DNA from: an uncultured cyanobacterium
GTDB taxonomy: Bacteria; Cyanobacteriota; Cyanobacteriia; Cyanobacteriales; Nostocaceae
Reading direction: 5' to 3'
Length of the DNA stretch: 64,000 nt
NCBI GenBank assembly: GCA_903903925.1
Contig: CAIVAU010000065.1
Location: 1-64,000 of the forward strand
In this document: in pieces, positions 1 through 8,048 of the stretch
Position numbering within the stretch: position 1 is the first letter of the stretch
How the letters are laid out: every line of letters begins with the position of its first letter
Notes under the pieces: generated by a model
Seen by the model: only the letters and a program-made list of their open reading frames with translations
Databases searched by the model: none
Told to the model about the DNA's origin: nothing
Position numbers and translations under genes: made by a program

Positions 1-2
1 TA

Positions 3-1841
3 GGAGTTGTTTTCTCTAACCAAATAGTATCTGCCACCGTTGTGCCACCCCTACGCACTAAAAAAGGAATGGTTGTTTCGGCTAATCCCTTAGCAAGTGA
101 AGCGGGTGTTGCAATGTTACGCAAAGGTGGTAATGCAGTGGATGCAGCAGTAGCGACAGCCTTTGCAATTTCCGTAGTAGAACCTTTTTCCGCAGGAATT
201 GGCGGCGGCGGTTTTTTGCTGTTGCATCAGTCAAAAACGGGCGAAATTAAAGCGCTGGATTTCCGTGAACGCGCACCACTCAAAGCCACAAAAAATATGT
301 ACCTAGACAGACAAGGTCAGGTACGTCCAAAGGCAAGTATTAACGGTTATTTGGCAGTAGCGACACCAGGAACAGTCGCGGGACTGTACGAAGTTCATCA
401 TCGTTATGGGAAACTGCCTTGGCAAGATGTCCTTAAACCAGCGATCGTACTGGCTCAGAATGGCTTTATCCTCAGTCAAAGATTAACATGGCGTTCGCTA
501 CAAGAGTACGAAAACCGCAAAGATCTTATTCTCCAAAATCCAGCAGCACGGGAAATTTTCACGCGCAATGGCGAATTATATCAGCCAGGAGAAAGGCTTT
601 CTCAGAAAGACCTAGCTCAGACCTTAGCAGAAATTGCCAAAGATCCCCAAAGTTTCTATAGTGGAAACATTGCCCGTGCGATCGCCACAGATATGGCAAA
701 AAATGGTGGTCTAATCACTCTAGAAGACCTGAAATCCTATAGACCCATCTGGCGCACACCCATTTGTGGCAATTTCCGCAAAGCTCAAATTTGCTCAATG
801 CCACCACCCTCATCAGGAGGAGTTCACCTACTAGAGATTTTAAATATTATCGGTAGTACGGATTTGAAATCCTTAGGATGGCATCACCCAGACGCTTTAC
901 ACCTCATAGTAGAAGCAATGAAAATAGCCTACGCAGATCGATCAGAGTACCTAGGCGATCCTGATTTTGTCAAAATCCCAGTAGCACAACTCATTAGCCC
1001 AGCTTACGCTCAAGCAAGACGGCAACAAATTAATCTATATAAAGCCAAACCCTCAACCGAAGTCAAACCAGTAGACAGAAAAACCCTACTACAGTTTAGC
1101 CAGACCACACGAATTTTTCACAAGAGTGTGGGGAGTGTGGGAGGTGTGGGGAGTGTGGGAGGTAAGGAAAATATGACTCCCCCCTCTCTCTTACTTCTGC
1201 GTACCCTCCGGGAAGCCGCCCTCCGGGCGTCTACATCTGCGGTTCAAAAATTATCCGAATCTCCCGAAACCAGTCATCTGAACGTTGTAGATGAACAACA
1301 TAATGCCGTTAGCCTCACTTTCACAGTGAACTACGGTTTTGGTTCTGGAGTAGTGGCATCAGGAACAGGTATTTTATTGAATGACGAGATGGACGACTTT
1401 GCCGCAGCACCCGGAGTGCCCAATGTGTTTGGGCTGGTGGGTAACCAAGCGAATGCGATCGCACCCCGTAAAACACCCCTCTCCAGCATGACTCCCACAA
1501 TTGTCACTGAAAACGGACGCCTCCGAATGGCAGTAGGTGCCCCTGGTGGTAGTACTATCATTACCCAAGTGCTGCAAGTTATTCTCAATGTATTGGAGTA
1601 CAATATGGATATTGGTGCAGCAGTATCTGTACCCCACATCCATCATCAGTGGTTACCAGATGAGTTAAGGGTAGAACCCTACAGTTTAGATGCTCTAACC
1701 CTTGCCGGATTGCAGAGACGGGGACACAAAATTAAGCAGACGCCACCTTGGGGTAACATTAATGCAATTGTGGTGACACCGGATGGAAGCTTAGAAGGGG
1801 CAGCCGATCCTCGAGGTGAGGGCGCTCCTAGGAGTGAGTAG
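3..1841 (+). CDS. ggt: gamma-glutamyltransferase, 5'-partial
   Basis: This is a gamma-glutamyltransferase, an N-terminal-nucleophile enzyme of glutathione and gamma-glutamyl peptide turnover that cleaves itself into two subunits. Visible landmarks are the large-subunit start (GNAVDAAVATAF), GIGGGGFLLL, LDFRERAP, SSGGVHLLEI, and the small-subunit start ETSHLNVVD. Its Thr (about residue 410 from the GTG at 42) should be the autocatalytic nucleophile. The frame is open leftward to base 3, so the true start and probably an export signal lie outside the window; GTG at 42 is only the first internal start. About 50 residues just before the nucleophile are foreign-looking: a Gly/Ser/Val repeat, then a translated dispersed repeat (1126-1253). 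The tail GAADPRGEGAPRSE also looks repeat-derived. The family is certain; activity despite the insertion is unknown. Confidence 0.93.
   Translation, partial: GVVFSNQIVSATVVPPLRTKKGMVVSANPLASEAGVAMLRKGGNAVDAAVATAFAISVVEPFSAGIGGGGFLLLHQSKTGEIKALDFRERAPLKATKNMYLDRQGQVRPKASINGYLAVATPGTVAGLYEVHHRYGKLPWQDVLKPAIVLAQNGFILSQRLTWRSLQEYENRKDLILQNPAAREIFTRNGELYQPGERLSQKDLAQTLAEIAKDPQSFYSGNIARAIATDMAKNGGLITLEDLKSYRPIWRTPICGNFRKAQICSMPPPSSGGVHLLEILNIIGSTDLKSLGWHHPDALHLIVEAMKIAYADRSEYLGDPDFVKIPVAQLISPAYAQARRQQINLYKAKPSTEVKPVDRKTLLQFSQTTRIFHKSVGSVGGVGSVGGKENMTPPSLLLLRTLREAALRASTSAVQKLSESPETSHLNVVDEQHNAVSLTFTVNYGFGSGVVASGTGILLNDEMDDFAAAPGVPNVFGLVGNQANAIAPRKTPLSSMTPTIVTENGRLRMAVGAPGGSTIITQVLQVILNVLEYNMDIGAAVSVPHIHHQWLPDELRVEPYSLDALTLAGLQRRGHKIKQTPPWGNINAIVVTPDGSLEGAADPRGEGAPRSE
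1126..1253 (+). repeat. repeat insertion inside ggt
   Basis: Two exact copies of an 18-nt unit (GTGTGGGGAGTGTGGGAG) lie at 1126-1143 and 1144-1161. They are followed by a segment with two copies of CCCTCCGGG (about 1203-1226), flanked by sequence (TTCTGCG, ATCTGCGGTTCAAAA) typical of cyanobacterial intergenic repeats. The whole stretch stays in frame with the transferase and adds a low-complexity linker just before the catalytic Thr. Confidence 0.7.
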
Positions 1842-1933
1842 CATTTTATTAACTGGCTGCTAATAAGAAATCTTGATGATGACTTATTCCAAAGACCTCT
1901 CCACGTCCCCGCGTCTCCAAGTCCCTAAAATGA

Positions 1934-2191
1934 CTATTTCAGCGGGTTTGATATAACTTCCGATGAAGAAAACTCGTTTGCCCGTGCGCTGGGTATCAAA
2001 GACCAACCAGCTTTTAGCAGCTTTTGGTAAGTTGCCCAACCCTTAGAACCGCCGGGTATTTCGTAGTCTGGTACTGCATGTTGTGGAAAAGCTGTGTAGG
2101 GACGCCAAGGTTGATTAGGTGCAGTCTGCAAGTGCAAAATTTTTTCCCCATCCTTGTCAGACTTAGATAACCAGCACATTTGTCGGTGCAT
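1934..2191 (-). CDS. small conserved cyanobacterial protein, function unknown
   Basis: An 85-residue protein rich in Trp, Pro and Lys, with the segments NQPWRPYTAFPQHAVPDYEIPG and GWATYQKLLKAGWSLI. The composition looks like a genuine soluble small protein rather than a chance frame. AAGGA sits 8 nt before the ATG at 2191. I recognise the general look of a conserved cyanobacterial hypothetical but know no function. It stands alone, tail to tail with the transferase gene. Confidence 0.6.
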   Translation of the reverse strand: MHRQMCWLSKSDKDGEKILHLQTAPNQPWRPYTAFPQHAVPDYEIPGGSKGWATYQKLLKAGWSLIPSARANEFSSSEVISNPLK

Positions 2192-2515
2192 AGCAAAATC
2201 CTTTGTGTTTAGCTTTTGTACATACTAACGTAACTTTGTCAAGTTGCAAATTACCCTTCAGAGGTACTTTTTTTGCCCAATAATTCTATGCTGTACACTT
2301 CAAGACACAGGCCCTCAATAGAAAAAGCCCCTAACGAAAAAGATAAATATGGCAACAAGCCTCTTTACCTATGTTCATATAATGTTATATGCAGTTACAA
2401 AATGTGGATGTATGTTTGATTACTTTTTTGGGCTGGTTTTGTATTGACATTGATACAGATGAGGAGATTTAAACTTATCCCACCCCACCCATATTGCCCC
2501 ACACCCCACTCTCTT
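2192..2515. other. intergenic, no gene seen
   Basis: This 324-base AT-rich stretch lies between two leftward genes. I see no RNA gene, no convincing coding frame and no strong inverted repeat. It should hold the promoter of the 85-residue protein gene and the 3' end of the DUF1802 transcript. Confidence 0.4.
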
Positions 2516-3121
2516 TTACAACTGATCAACGATACCGCGTATCTCTGCTACAATGTGCCTGTAAGCAGAGTTAGACAAAACAGGTTCACAATACTGCAAG
2601 TTAATCGCCTCTGCTAAATCAATCCATGACTTGCAGCCACCGTATTCGGCGCGGTAGGGAATTTCTTGGGGTTGGGATAGGTTGTATGTTCGCAGCAGCA
2701 GTATGTACAACGGATCACGGGGTTTCCATTTTAGGCGATCGCTAATAAAGTACTGATTCCACACGTGGAAAGGGAGCAAAGCGCTGACAGTTAACTCATC
2801 ATACACTGGAAAAATATCGGTAATTTGAGCCCAACTGCCGATCCGAACTTTTTCTGGATGCCAGCCAGATGTCACAGGATAGACATGATTGGTATACTCA
2901 GGCTGGAGTAGGAAAGGCTGTTGATGTTCATAGGTTGGGTAGAGCAAAATCTCTTGATGAGCAACTTGGAAATGTCCACCCCGTTCGTGGATACCACCTT
3001 TACGCAGGAGCATGATTGTTTTGCCAACTTCCAAGGCTTTAACGGCAATTGCCCATTCTTTAAGCGCATGAACAGTTTTAATCAATTCTTCCATAAGCAT
3101 TAACTCTAACTCTAACTTCAT
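2516..3121 (-). CDS. DUF1802 family protein
   Basis: This 201-residue protein carries the DUF1802 landmarks LKEWAIAVKALEVGKTIMLLRKGG near the N-terminus, followed by GGHFQVAHQEILLYPTYEHQ. The family is conserved in cyanobacteria and some other bacteria and has no established function; no catalytic residues can be inferred. The start is uncertain: ATG codons at 3121, 3100 and 3094 are all possible and none has a strong ribosome binding site. The repeated Glu/Leu codons of the first nine residues suggest that a later start may be used. It is divergent from the aldo/keto reductase, with about 75 bp between them. Confidence 0.85.
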   Translation of the reverse strand: MKLELELMLMEELIKTVHALKEWAIAVKALEVGKTIMLLRKGGIHERGGHFQVAHQEILLYPTYEHQQPFLLQPEYTNHVYPVTSGWHPEKVRIGSWAQITDIFPVYDELTVSALLPFHVWNQYFISDRLKWKPRDPLYILLLRTYNLSQPQEIPYRAEYGGCKSWIDLAEAINLQYCEPVLSNSAYRHIVAEIRGIVDQL

Positions 3122-3196
3122 TGTGACGCTAAGCTGAATGGAAATGAATTATCCTAGATACTTCATATTCTCACCGTAATTAGTCAAGATTTAAGT

Positions 3197-4162
3197 ATGG
3201 AAAAGCGACGCTTGGGTAAATCGGACGTGGAAATCACACCCATCCTCATGGGAACTTGGCAAGCTGGGAAAAAAATGTGGGTGGGAATTGAGGATACTGA
3301 CTCGATTAAAGCCATCCGCGCCGCTTTTGAAGCCGGGATCACCACGATTGATACCGCTGAAGTTTATGGTGAAGGACATTCTGAGCGAATTGTGGCTGAA
3401 GCTTTATCTGATGTGCGCGACTCTGTAGAGTATGCGACAAAAGTTTTTGCTAACCATCTGAAGTATGATCAGGTGATTGAAGCTTGCGATCGCTCCCTGA
3501 AAAACCTCAAAACTGACCGCATTGAGCTCTACCAAATTCATTGGCCCTCTGGCTCATTCAATAGTGAAATTGTCCCGATAGAAGAGACAATGAGCGCTTT
3601 GAACCACCTTAAAGAACAAGGTAAAATTCGAGCCATAGGAGTTTCCAATTTTTCCGGCGCTCAAATAGAAGAAGCAGCCAAGTACGGACGTATTGATAGC
3701 TTACAACCACCATATTCTCTTTTCTGGAGACAAGTAGAAAAAGATGCATTGCCCTATTGTAGCGAAAATAATATCTCCATCCTTGCCTATTCACCTCTTG
3801 CTCAGGGATTGTTGACAGGAAAATTCGGCTCTGGTCATAAATTTAACCCACAAGATAACCGTGCTAAGAATAAGTTGTTTCAGGGAGAAAACTACGAACG
3901 CGCCCAACAAGCTTTAGAAAAACTGCGCCCTATTGCTGATCGTCATCAGTGTACCCTTGCCCAACTAGCACTAGCGTGGTTAATAGCCCAACCTCAAACT
4001 CAGGCGATCGCCGGTGCGCGTCATGCCGAACAAGCAACGGCAAATGCACAAGCTGTCTCTGTTAAACTTTCTGCATCTGAACTTCAAGAAATCGACTCCA
4101 TTGGGCGTATCGTCACCGACCATTTAGATGATAGTTCAGTCATGTGGGAGTGGGGTTCTTAG
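3197..4162 (+). CDS. aldo/keto reductase
   Basis: A 321-residue NAD(P)H-dependent aldo/keto reductase, full length for the family. The catalytic tetrad is visible: Asp and Tyr in TIDTAEVYGEGHSE, Lys in EYATKVF, and His in YQIHWPSG. The cofactor region includes GVSNFS, YSPLAQGLLTGKF and IAGARHAEQATANA. The physiological substrate cannot be read from sequence. It is a single gene with its own upstream region. No clear Shine-Dalgarno precedes the ATG, but there is no alternative start nearby. Confidence 0.92.
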   Translation: MEKRRLGKSDVEITPILMGTWQAGKKMWVGIEDTDSIKAIRAAFEAGITTIDTAEVYGEGHSERIVAEALSDVRDSVEYATKVFANHLKYDQVIEACDRSLKNLKTDRIELYQIHWPSGSFNSEIVPIEETMSALNHLKEQGKIRAIGVSNFSGAQIEEAAKYGRIDSLQPPYSLFWRQVEKDALPYCSENNISILAYSPLAQGLLTGKFGSGHKFNPQDNRAKNKLFQGENYERAQQALEKLRPIADRHQCTLAQLALAWLIAQPQTQAIAGARHAEQATANAQAVSVKLSASELQEIDSIGRIVTDHLDDSSVMWEWGS

Positions 4163-4500
4163 CTGTTAATTTTCTCAAGTTTATTGAAAAGTTCAACAAC
4201 TTGTAAACTTCAGTAAACAAATACTTGTGACTCCTCATTGAGGTGATAACTTAATAGGTAGGACATCCAAAAAGCACAACCAACCCAATCAGGGCAAATG
4301 ACCCGGTGTCCTCCGTCATCAGCCCAAGCAAATCTTTAGCATAGAGAAATTGAGTGGCACAGCGTCAGAGTAAAAAGACGAAGCCAAATCCCAAAGCGGA
4401 AAAACGAAAACATGCTAAGTTTGCTCAAGTTAATGTCCACCTTAGTTGTTGACTCTTTCTATTTTTTAACGGTAACTGTTTGAACAGTAGTAGGTTTAGC
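4163..4500. other. intergenic at left edge of defence island
   Basis: About 340 bases with no intact gene, lying between the reductase and the first dpd gene. Short broken frames around 4320-4480 might be an old mobile-element remnant, but I could not match them to any transposase family. This is a plausible left boundary of the island. Confidence 0.35.
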
Positions 4501-4526
4501 AAACCTGGTCACCCCTGGCCAGGTTT
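4501..4526. terminator. hairpin between aldo/keto reductase and dpdA paralogue
   Basis: An 8-bp perfect inverted repeat, AAACCTGG / CCAGGTTT, with a 10-nt loop, lies 8 bases beyond the stop of the leftward gene and after the rightward reductase gene. T-rich bases follow on the plus strand. It could serve as a terminator for both converging transcripts. Confidence 0.5.
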
Positions 4527-4533
4527 TGAGTTG

Positions 4534-5418
4534 TTAAGTTTTGTTAACATAAGACCCTAACACCTCGTGAAAAACATTGCGATTTGCAAACCTCTTTTTG
4601 TCATAGAGATCGCTCCACCACAGCCAATTGGTAGAATCCGCCCACACATTATGCCTTTTCAGGACTTCGAGGCGACTCAACGCCAACCCTCCTAAAACAA
4701 AATCAGGTCGGCTCCAACTGAGGAGTTCATTCAGTTCTTGAGCAGACAAACCAAACTTCAAACCAGTCGGCATAGTTTTGTCGGCTTTCAGCAGTCCTCC
4801 AAGAGCAATGTACTGATAGCCGATATCCCGGTAAGCACTGATGAGGGCAGCCAAAAAGCTTTTCGGTGACTCGTAGTGCGGGAGGAAATTATCTACCTGG
4901 GGAACAGGTTGTTGATGCCAATTGTAAAGTCCATGACCTACTTGAATAACTCCTATCAAAATGTATGTTCGTTGCCGAAGCCAATATTCCTTCCAGGCAA
5001 TTCTGGCGAGATACAAAGACAATAGAGGTTCTCCAAATATATCTGGTGCGAAAACAAAATCAGGACTAAAGTTGTCACATTGTTTAAAATAGTTTCTTAT
5101 TTTTTCACGTAACTGTTTTTCGTCAGCTAAACGAAACTCCCGAACCCAAGAGTCGTCTCTGAATTCACAATGAATTTGATGGTACCAGGATTGCCGTTGG
5201 TTATTAAAAACACCACTGTCAAGAAAAAAAAGCTTTCCTGTATCACGAATAGTTGTCAGCAACTTTTTATAACAAAAGATAGATGCGAGAATTCCGTAAT
5301 GACCTTCCAGATTTTCTAATCTTTTTAGTTGTCCTGACCAATCGACAGAAAACACTGGTAAGAATTCTCGATTTAATTTATTTGATGTATTTAAATATTT
5401 TGCATTTTCAATGCTCAT
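4534..5418 (-). CDS. DpdA-like transglycosylase paralogue lacking the zinc site
   Basis: A 294-residue TIM-barrel protein of the TGT/DpdA superfamily. Landmarks fall in TGT order: KLFFLDSGVFN (first catalytic-Asp region), DFVFAPD (second Asp region), IGVIQVG, IALGGLL, LGGLALSRLEVL and ADSTNWLWW. It lacks the CxCx2C...H zinc motif and the N-terminal domain found in its neighbour. The start at 5418 is preceded by GGAG at good spacing and overlaps the end of dpdA by 11 bp, so the two are probably co-translated. A longer frame to 5526 exists but would overlap dpdA by 119 bp. It could be a partner or regulatory subunit of DpdA, or a second transglycosylase. The superfamily is fairly sure; its role is inference. 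Confidence 0.7.
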   Translation of the reverse strand: MSIENAKYLNTSNKLNREFLPVFSVDWSGQLKRLENLEGHYGILASIFCYKKLLTTIRDTGKLFFLDSGVFNNQRQSWYHQIHCEFRDDSWVREFRLADEKQLREKIRNYFKQCDNFSPDFVFAPDIFGEPLLSLYLARIAWKEYWLRQRTYILIGVIQVGHGLYNWHQQPVPQVDNFLPHYESPKSFLAALISAYRDIGYQYIALGGLLKADKTMPTGLKFGLSAQELNELLSWSRPDFVLGGLALSRLEVLKRHNVWADSTNWLWWSDLYDKKRFANRNVFHEVLGSYVNKT

Positions 5419-7513
5419 GTTGTTTCTCCGACTGCAAAAATTCTTGAAACTGCTTATAGAAAACATAAGTATTATGAAATCCACGTCTTCGGTTGCGGTC
5501 ATTACCTCGAAAAATAACTGCTTCAACTCCTATTATCTGACATATTTTACAATCACAATATTTCCAAGGTTTATCTTGTAATAGCTCTCTATACATAACT
5601 TTGTGTAATTTTTGACGTCGTTCTTTTGCCTTAGGGTCTACCTTTCCGTCACGAGGTAACTCTAACAATTCGTCGTAGGCTAATAATAGCTGAAGTGTTT
5701 CATCTATTGATAAATTACCGATGTCAAACTTTCGTAACGATTGGATTGCCTTTTGTTCAAGTAATAGCAGATCATCACGACTGAAACCGTTGTTGAGTAA
5801 ATGTTTAATTCGTATCGAGTACTTATCTACAAAGGGAATACGAACGGCAGCATGTTTTTTACCAGACAGAGTATAATAATTTGCCTTCGGATCTAACCAA
5901 GCACCGCGTAAAGGACTTGCAGAATCAAAACTCGTTACACCCAAATGCCGAAATGCAGGAATAGCATTAATTCGAGCTATTCCAAATAAGTGTAATCTAG
6001 TTCTAGAGGTTAAATACGGGTGAATTTCCTTTAGTATTTCTATGATTTGTTTGCTTGGAGTTCTAGCTAATCCACCAAGTGCGATATATTCATAACCCAT
6101 ATCAATATATGCTTTGACAGCTTTAGCATAGGACTCAGGGTTCCAACCTTGAACTGCACCAATAGGAGTAAAGTTATATCCTCCAATTCGATGCTTTTGA
6201 ATAAAATCTTCGGCATTTTTAATAGTTAAACTATAGCGGGTTTCTCTGATGCCTGGTTCAGAAAATTGTCCAACTATCAAATGATCAATACTGACGCCAT
6301 AGTTAAAACCTAAGCTATCATAATAATCTAAAATTTCCTCAGTATTGTAGGGAGGAACTTCTTCCTTAAAATATCCAAAAGCCCCACAATCTCCCATTAC
6401 TGAACCTTGAAAGTGAATAAACTTATGAATTCCAATTTCATTGATTTTAGCTTTCTTTGTCTTGCTATCTTCGACAACCACTTTAGAGACTAAAATTCCA
6501 TCGTAGTTTGGGATTGTAAAAATTTCGTGAGCATATACATCATTCTCATAAAGGTTTCGATTAGGTGTGGAAACATCCTTGAGAAAATCATATCCAGGGT
6601 CTACGCGGTCATCCCATTCTGGAATAAAATACTGCATGCCCAAATGTATATTTGGAGATGGGGGCAAGTCAGGAATTGGAATAAATTTATCTTCTTTGGA
6701 ATTATTTCCAACCTTTTTTTCATGAATTGAATTAACTGTTACTTCAGGTAATTCTAGTTTAGTCGGTATACGCTCCAGAGATTGAGTAAAGACTTCTGGT
6801 TTCTCATAGACTCTGTGCAGCAATTCAGCTTCAGTAGATACAGATTCAGCAAACCGCTTGAGAAGAAAACCTTTCAGTCCGACTAAACCATAACGATAAT
6901 GCTTTGCCTCTAAGTTGGAAAGAGTCACAACAAAAGTCTTTGCAGTTAAATGTCGAACGTAAGACGCGCTTGTTTTTGAAGCCAAAAATATGAGTGTCTG
7001 CTCAGTTTGAGTTTCTACGGGAAGACGAAGCGAGCGCAGATACTTTTCCCCCAATAACAAAAATACCAAATCATAGCCAACAATAGCCTTTTCAAAGGCT
7101 TGGTGAACTTCTAAAAACTCAGCCCATTCATCTATCTCAGGTCCCTTCATGATGTTGAAGGTAACTTCGTAAGGCACGATCATTTGATTTTCAGGAATTA
7201 GCCCATATCCAGCAGACAGAATCAGCAAATCCACTGCTTTTTTACCACAAGACTGGCGCAGTAACTCTACTCCTTCCATTAAACGTAGATGCTGTAACCC
7301 AGTGTACATCTGACTTGCTAGGCAAGCGAATTCCGCCAATTCATTAGAGCGAAATTGGAGCCGAGCCAAGTCTTTGAAGTCCTCTAATGTCAGTTGGCTG
7401 GTTGGCTTAAACCGCTTCTCTCCCGTGCAAGAAGTAACAATCAATACACGAAGATTACGCCACAAGCTCGTTGAAGCTAAAGATGTTGTTAGGGATGATT
7501 CAGTCATTTTCAT
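5408..7513 (-). CDS. dpdA: DpdA, DNA guanine transglycosylase with N-terminal YaaA/DUF6884-like domain
   Basis: A 701-residue protein. Residues about 20-200 (LRVLIVTSCTGEKR, DLLILSAGYGLIPE, DLVFLLLGEKYLRSL) look like a DUF6884/YaaA-type domain. Residues about 290-690 are a TGT-like barrel: MGDCGAFGY (Asp375), SIDHLI (Asp410), GAVQGWNPE, IALGGLAR, VTSFDSASPLR (Asp530), and a zinc site CDCKIC (Cys653, 655, 658) with His680. DpdA exchanges guanine in DNA for the 7-deazaguanine preQ0. Ordinary tRNA TGTs lack the N-terminal domain, and no stand-alone DpdC is visible, so this domain may carry a second step; that is inference. ATG codons at 7513 and 7507 are both possible. It is divergent from the dpdE operon. 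Confidence 0.88.
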   Translation of the reverse strand: MKMTESSLTTSLASTSLWRNLRVLIVTSCTGEKRFKPTSQLTLEDFKDLARLQFRSNELAEFACLASQMYTGLQHLRLMEGVELLRQSCGKKAVDLLILSAGYGLIPENQMIVPYEVTFNIMKGPEIDEWAEFLEVHQAFEKAIVGYDLVFLLLGEKYLRSLRLPVETQTEQTLIFLASKTSASYVRHLTAKTFVVTLSNLEAKHYRYGLVGLKGFLLKRFAESVSTEAELLHRVYEKPEVFTQSLERIPTKLELPEVTVNSIHEKKVGNNSKEDKFIPIPDLPPSPNIHLGMQYFIPEWDDRVDPGYDFLKDVSTPNRNLYENDVYAHEIFTIPNYDGILVSKVVVEDSKTKKAKINEIGIHKFIHFQGSVMGDCGAFGYFKEEVPPYNTEEILDYYDSLGFNYGVSIDHLIVGQFSEPGIRETRYSLTIKNAEDFIQKHRIGGYNFTPIGAVQGWNPESYAKAVKAYIDMGYEYIALGGLARTPSKQIIEILKEIHPYLTSRTRLHLFGIARINAIPAFRHLGVTSFDSASPLRGAWLDPKANYYTLSGKKHAAVRIPFVDKYSIRIKHLLNNGFSRDDLLLLEQKAIQSLRKFDIGNLSIDETLQLLLAYDELLELPRDGKVDPKAKERRQKLHKVMYRELLQDKPWKYCDCKICQIIGVEAVIFRGNDRNRRRGFHNTYVFYKQFQEFLQSEKQHEH

Positions 7514-7643
7514 ACTCTACCCAAAAATTGGGATTTTCGGACACTGTAATCTTTCGCTGCAAATCACCTGTTTAATCAGGCTTTAACAAAAGAACGCAAT
7601 TTTGAGAACTCTGCTTTTTTTTCGTCAGAGACATAAAAGAGCG

Positions 7644-7817
7644 CTAATCCAGGGGGAGTCGTACAGTAAAAGTACTACCTAACTCAGGCTGATTTTACAC
7701 TGTCATATTACCTTTGTGTGCTTTGATGATCGCCTGTGCGATCGCTAGCCCCAATCCAGACCCACCAGAGGCGCGAGAGTGATCACCCTTGACTCGATAG
7801 AAGGTTTCTACGCCCGA
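7644..7817 (-). pseudogene. relic of a sensor histidine kinase C-terminus
   Basis: On the minus strand, 7817 to 7644 reads the end of a histidine kinase ATPase domain: FYRVKGDHSRASGGSGLGLAIAQ, then IIKAHKGNMTV, an in-frame stop, and PELGSTFTVRLPL. The F-box and G-box (GGSGLGLAI) are unmistakable. The rest of the kinase is missing. The fragment sits between the divergent dpdA and dpdE, so it marks an old insertion or recombination point. Confidence 0.85.
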
Positions 7818-7848
7818 GGTGTAAATAGCCCGACAGCTAGTTTTATTA

Positions 7849-7878
7849 TTGACCCAGAAAAAAATTATTATTATAATT
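7849..7878 (+). promoter_or_regulatory. putative sigma70-type promoter of the dpdE operon
   Basis: TTGACC at 7849-7854 and TATAAT at 7873-7878 are separated by 18 bases in AT-rich DNA. Transcription would start near 7885, giving a leader of about 160 nt before dpdE. Confidence 0.6.
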
Positions 7879-7988
7879 TGTACATATTGTTAATAAATAT
7901 ACTTATCCACTTTTAGGGGCATCGCTACCGCTTTCACTGTGAAACTAGTTTATCGTCTATATCTTGATCTACAAAATTTCCCCAATCG

Positions 7989-8016
7989 CCAGACTAGAGT
8001 GCTAACCCTAGTCTGG
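7989..8016 (+). promoter_or_regulatory. perfect inverted repeat in the dpdE leader
   Basis: CCAGACTAG and CTAGTCTGG form a perfect 9-bp stem around a 10-nt loop, ending 32 bases before the chosen start of dpdE. It lies inside the predicted leader, so it could be an operator, an attenuator or an RNA-stability element. Only a short pyrimidine-rich run (CTTTCTC) follows, so a strong intrinsic terminator is less likely. Confidence 0.6.
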
Positions 8017-8048
8017 AAGGCTTTCTCTGTATGCTAAGGACTGGAACG

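Noticed and set aside
4260..4440. Possible transposase remnant left of the dpd island
   Set aside because: Frames are broken every 10-30 codons and no transposase motif could be recognised.
4534..7513. Ordinary tRNA-guanine transglycosylase (tgt)
   Set aside because: The extra N-terminal domain, the GDCGAFGY variant of the active site and the dpd neighbours point to DpdA.
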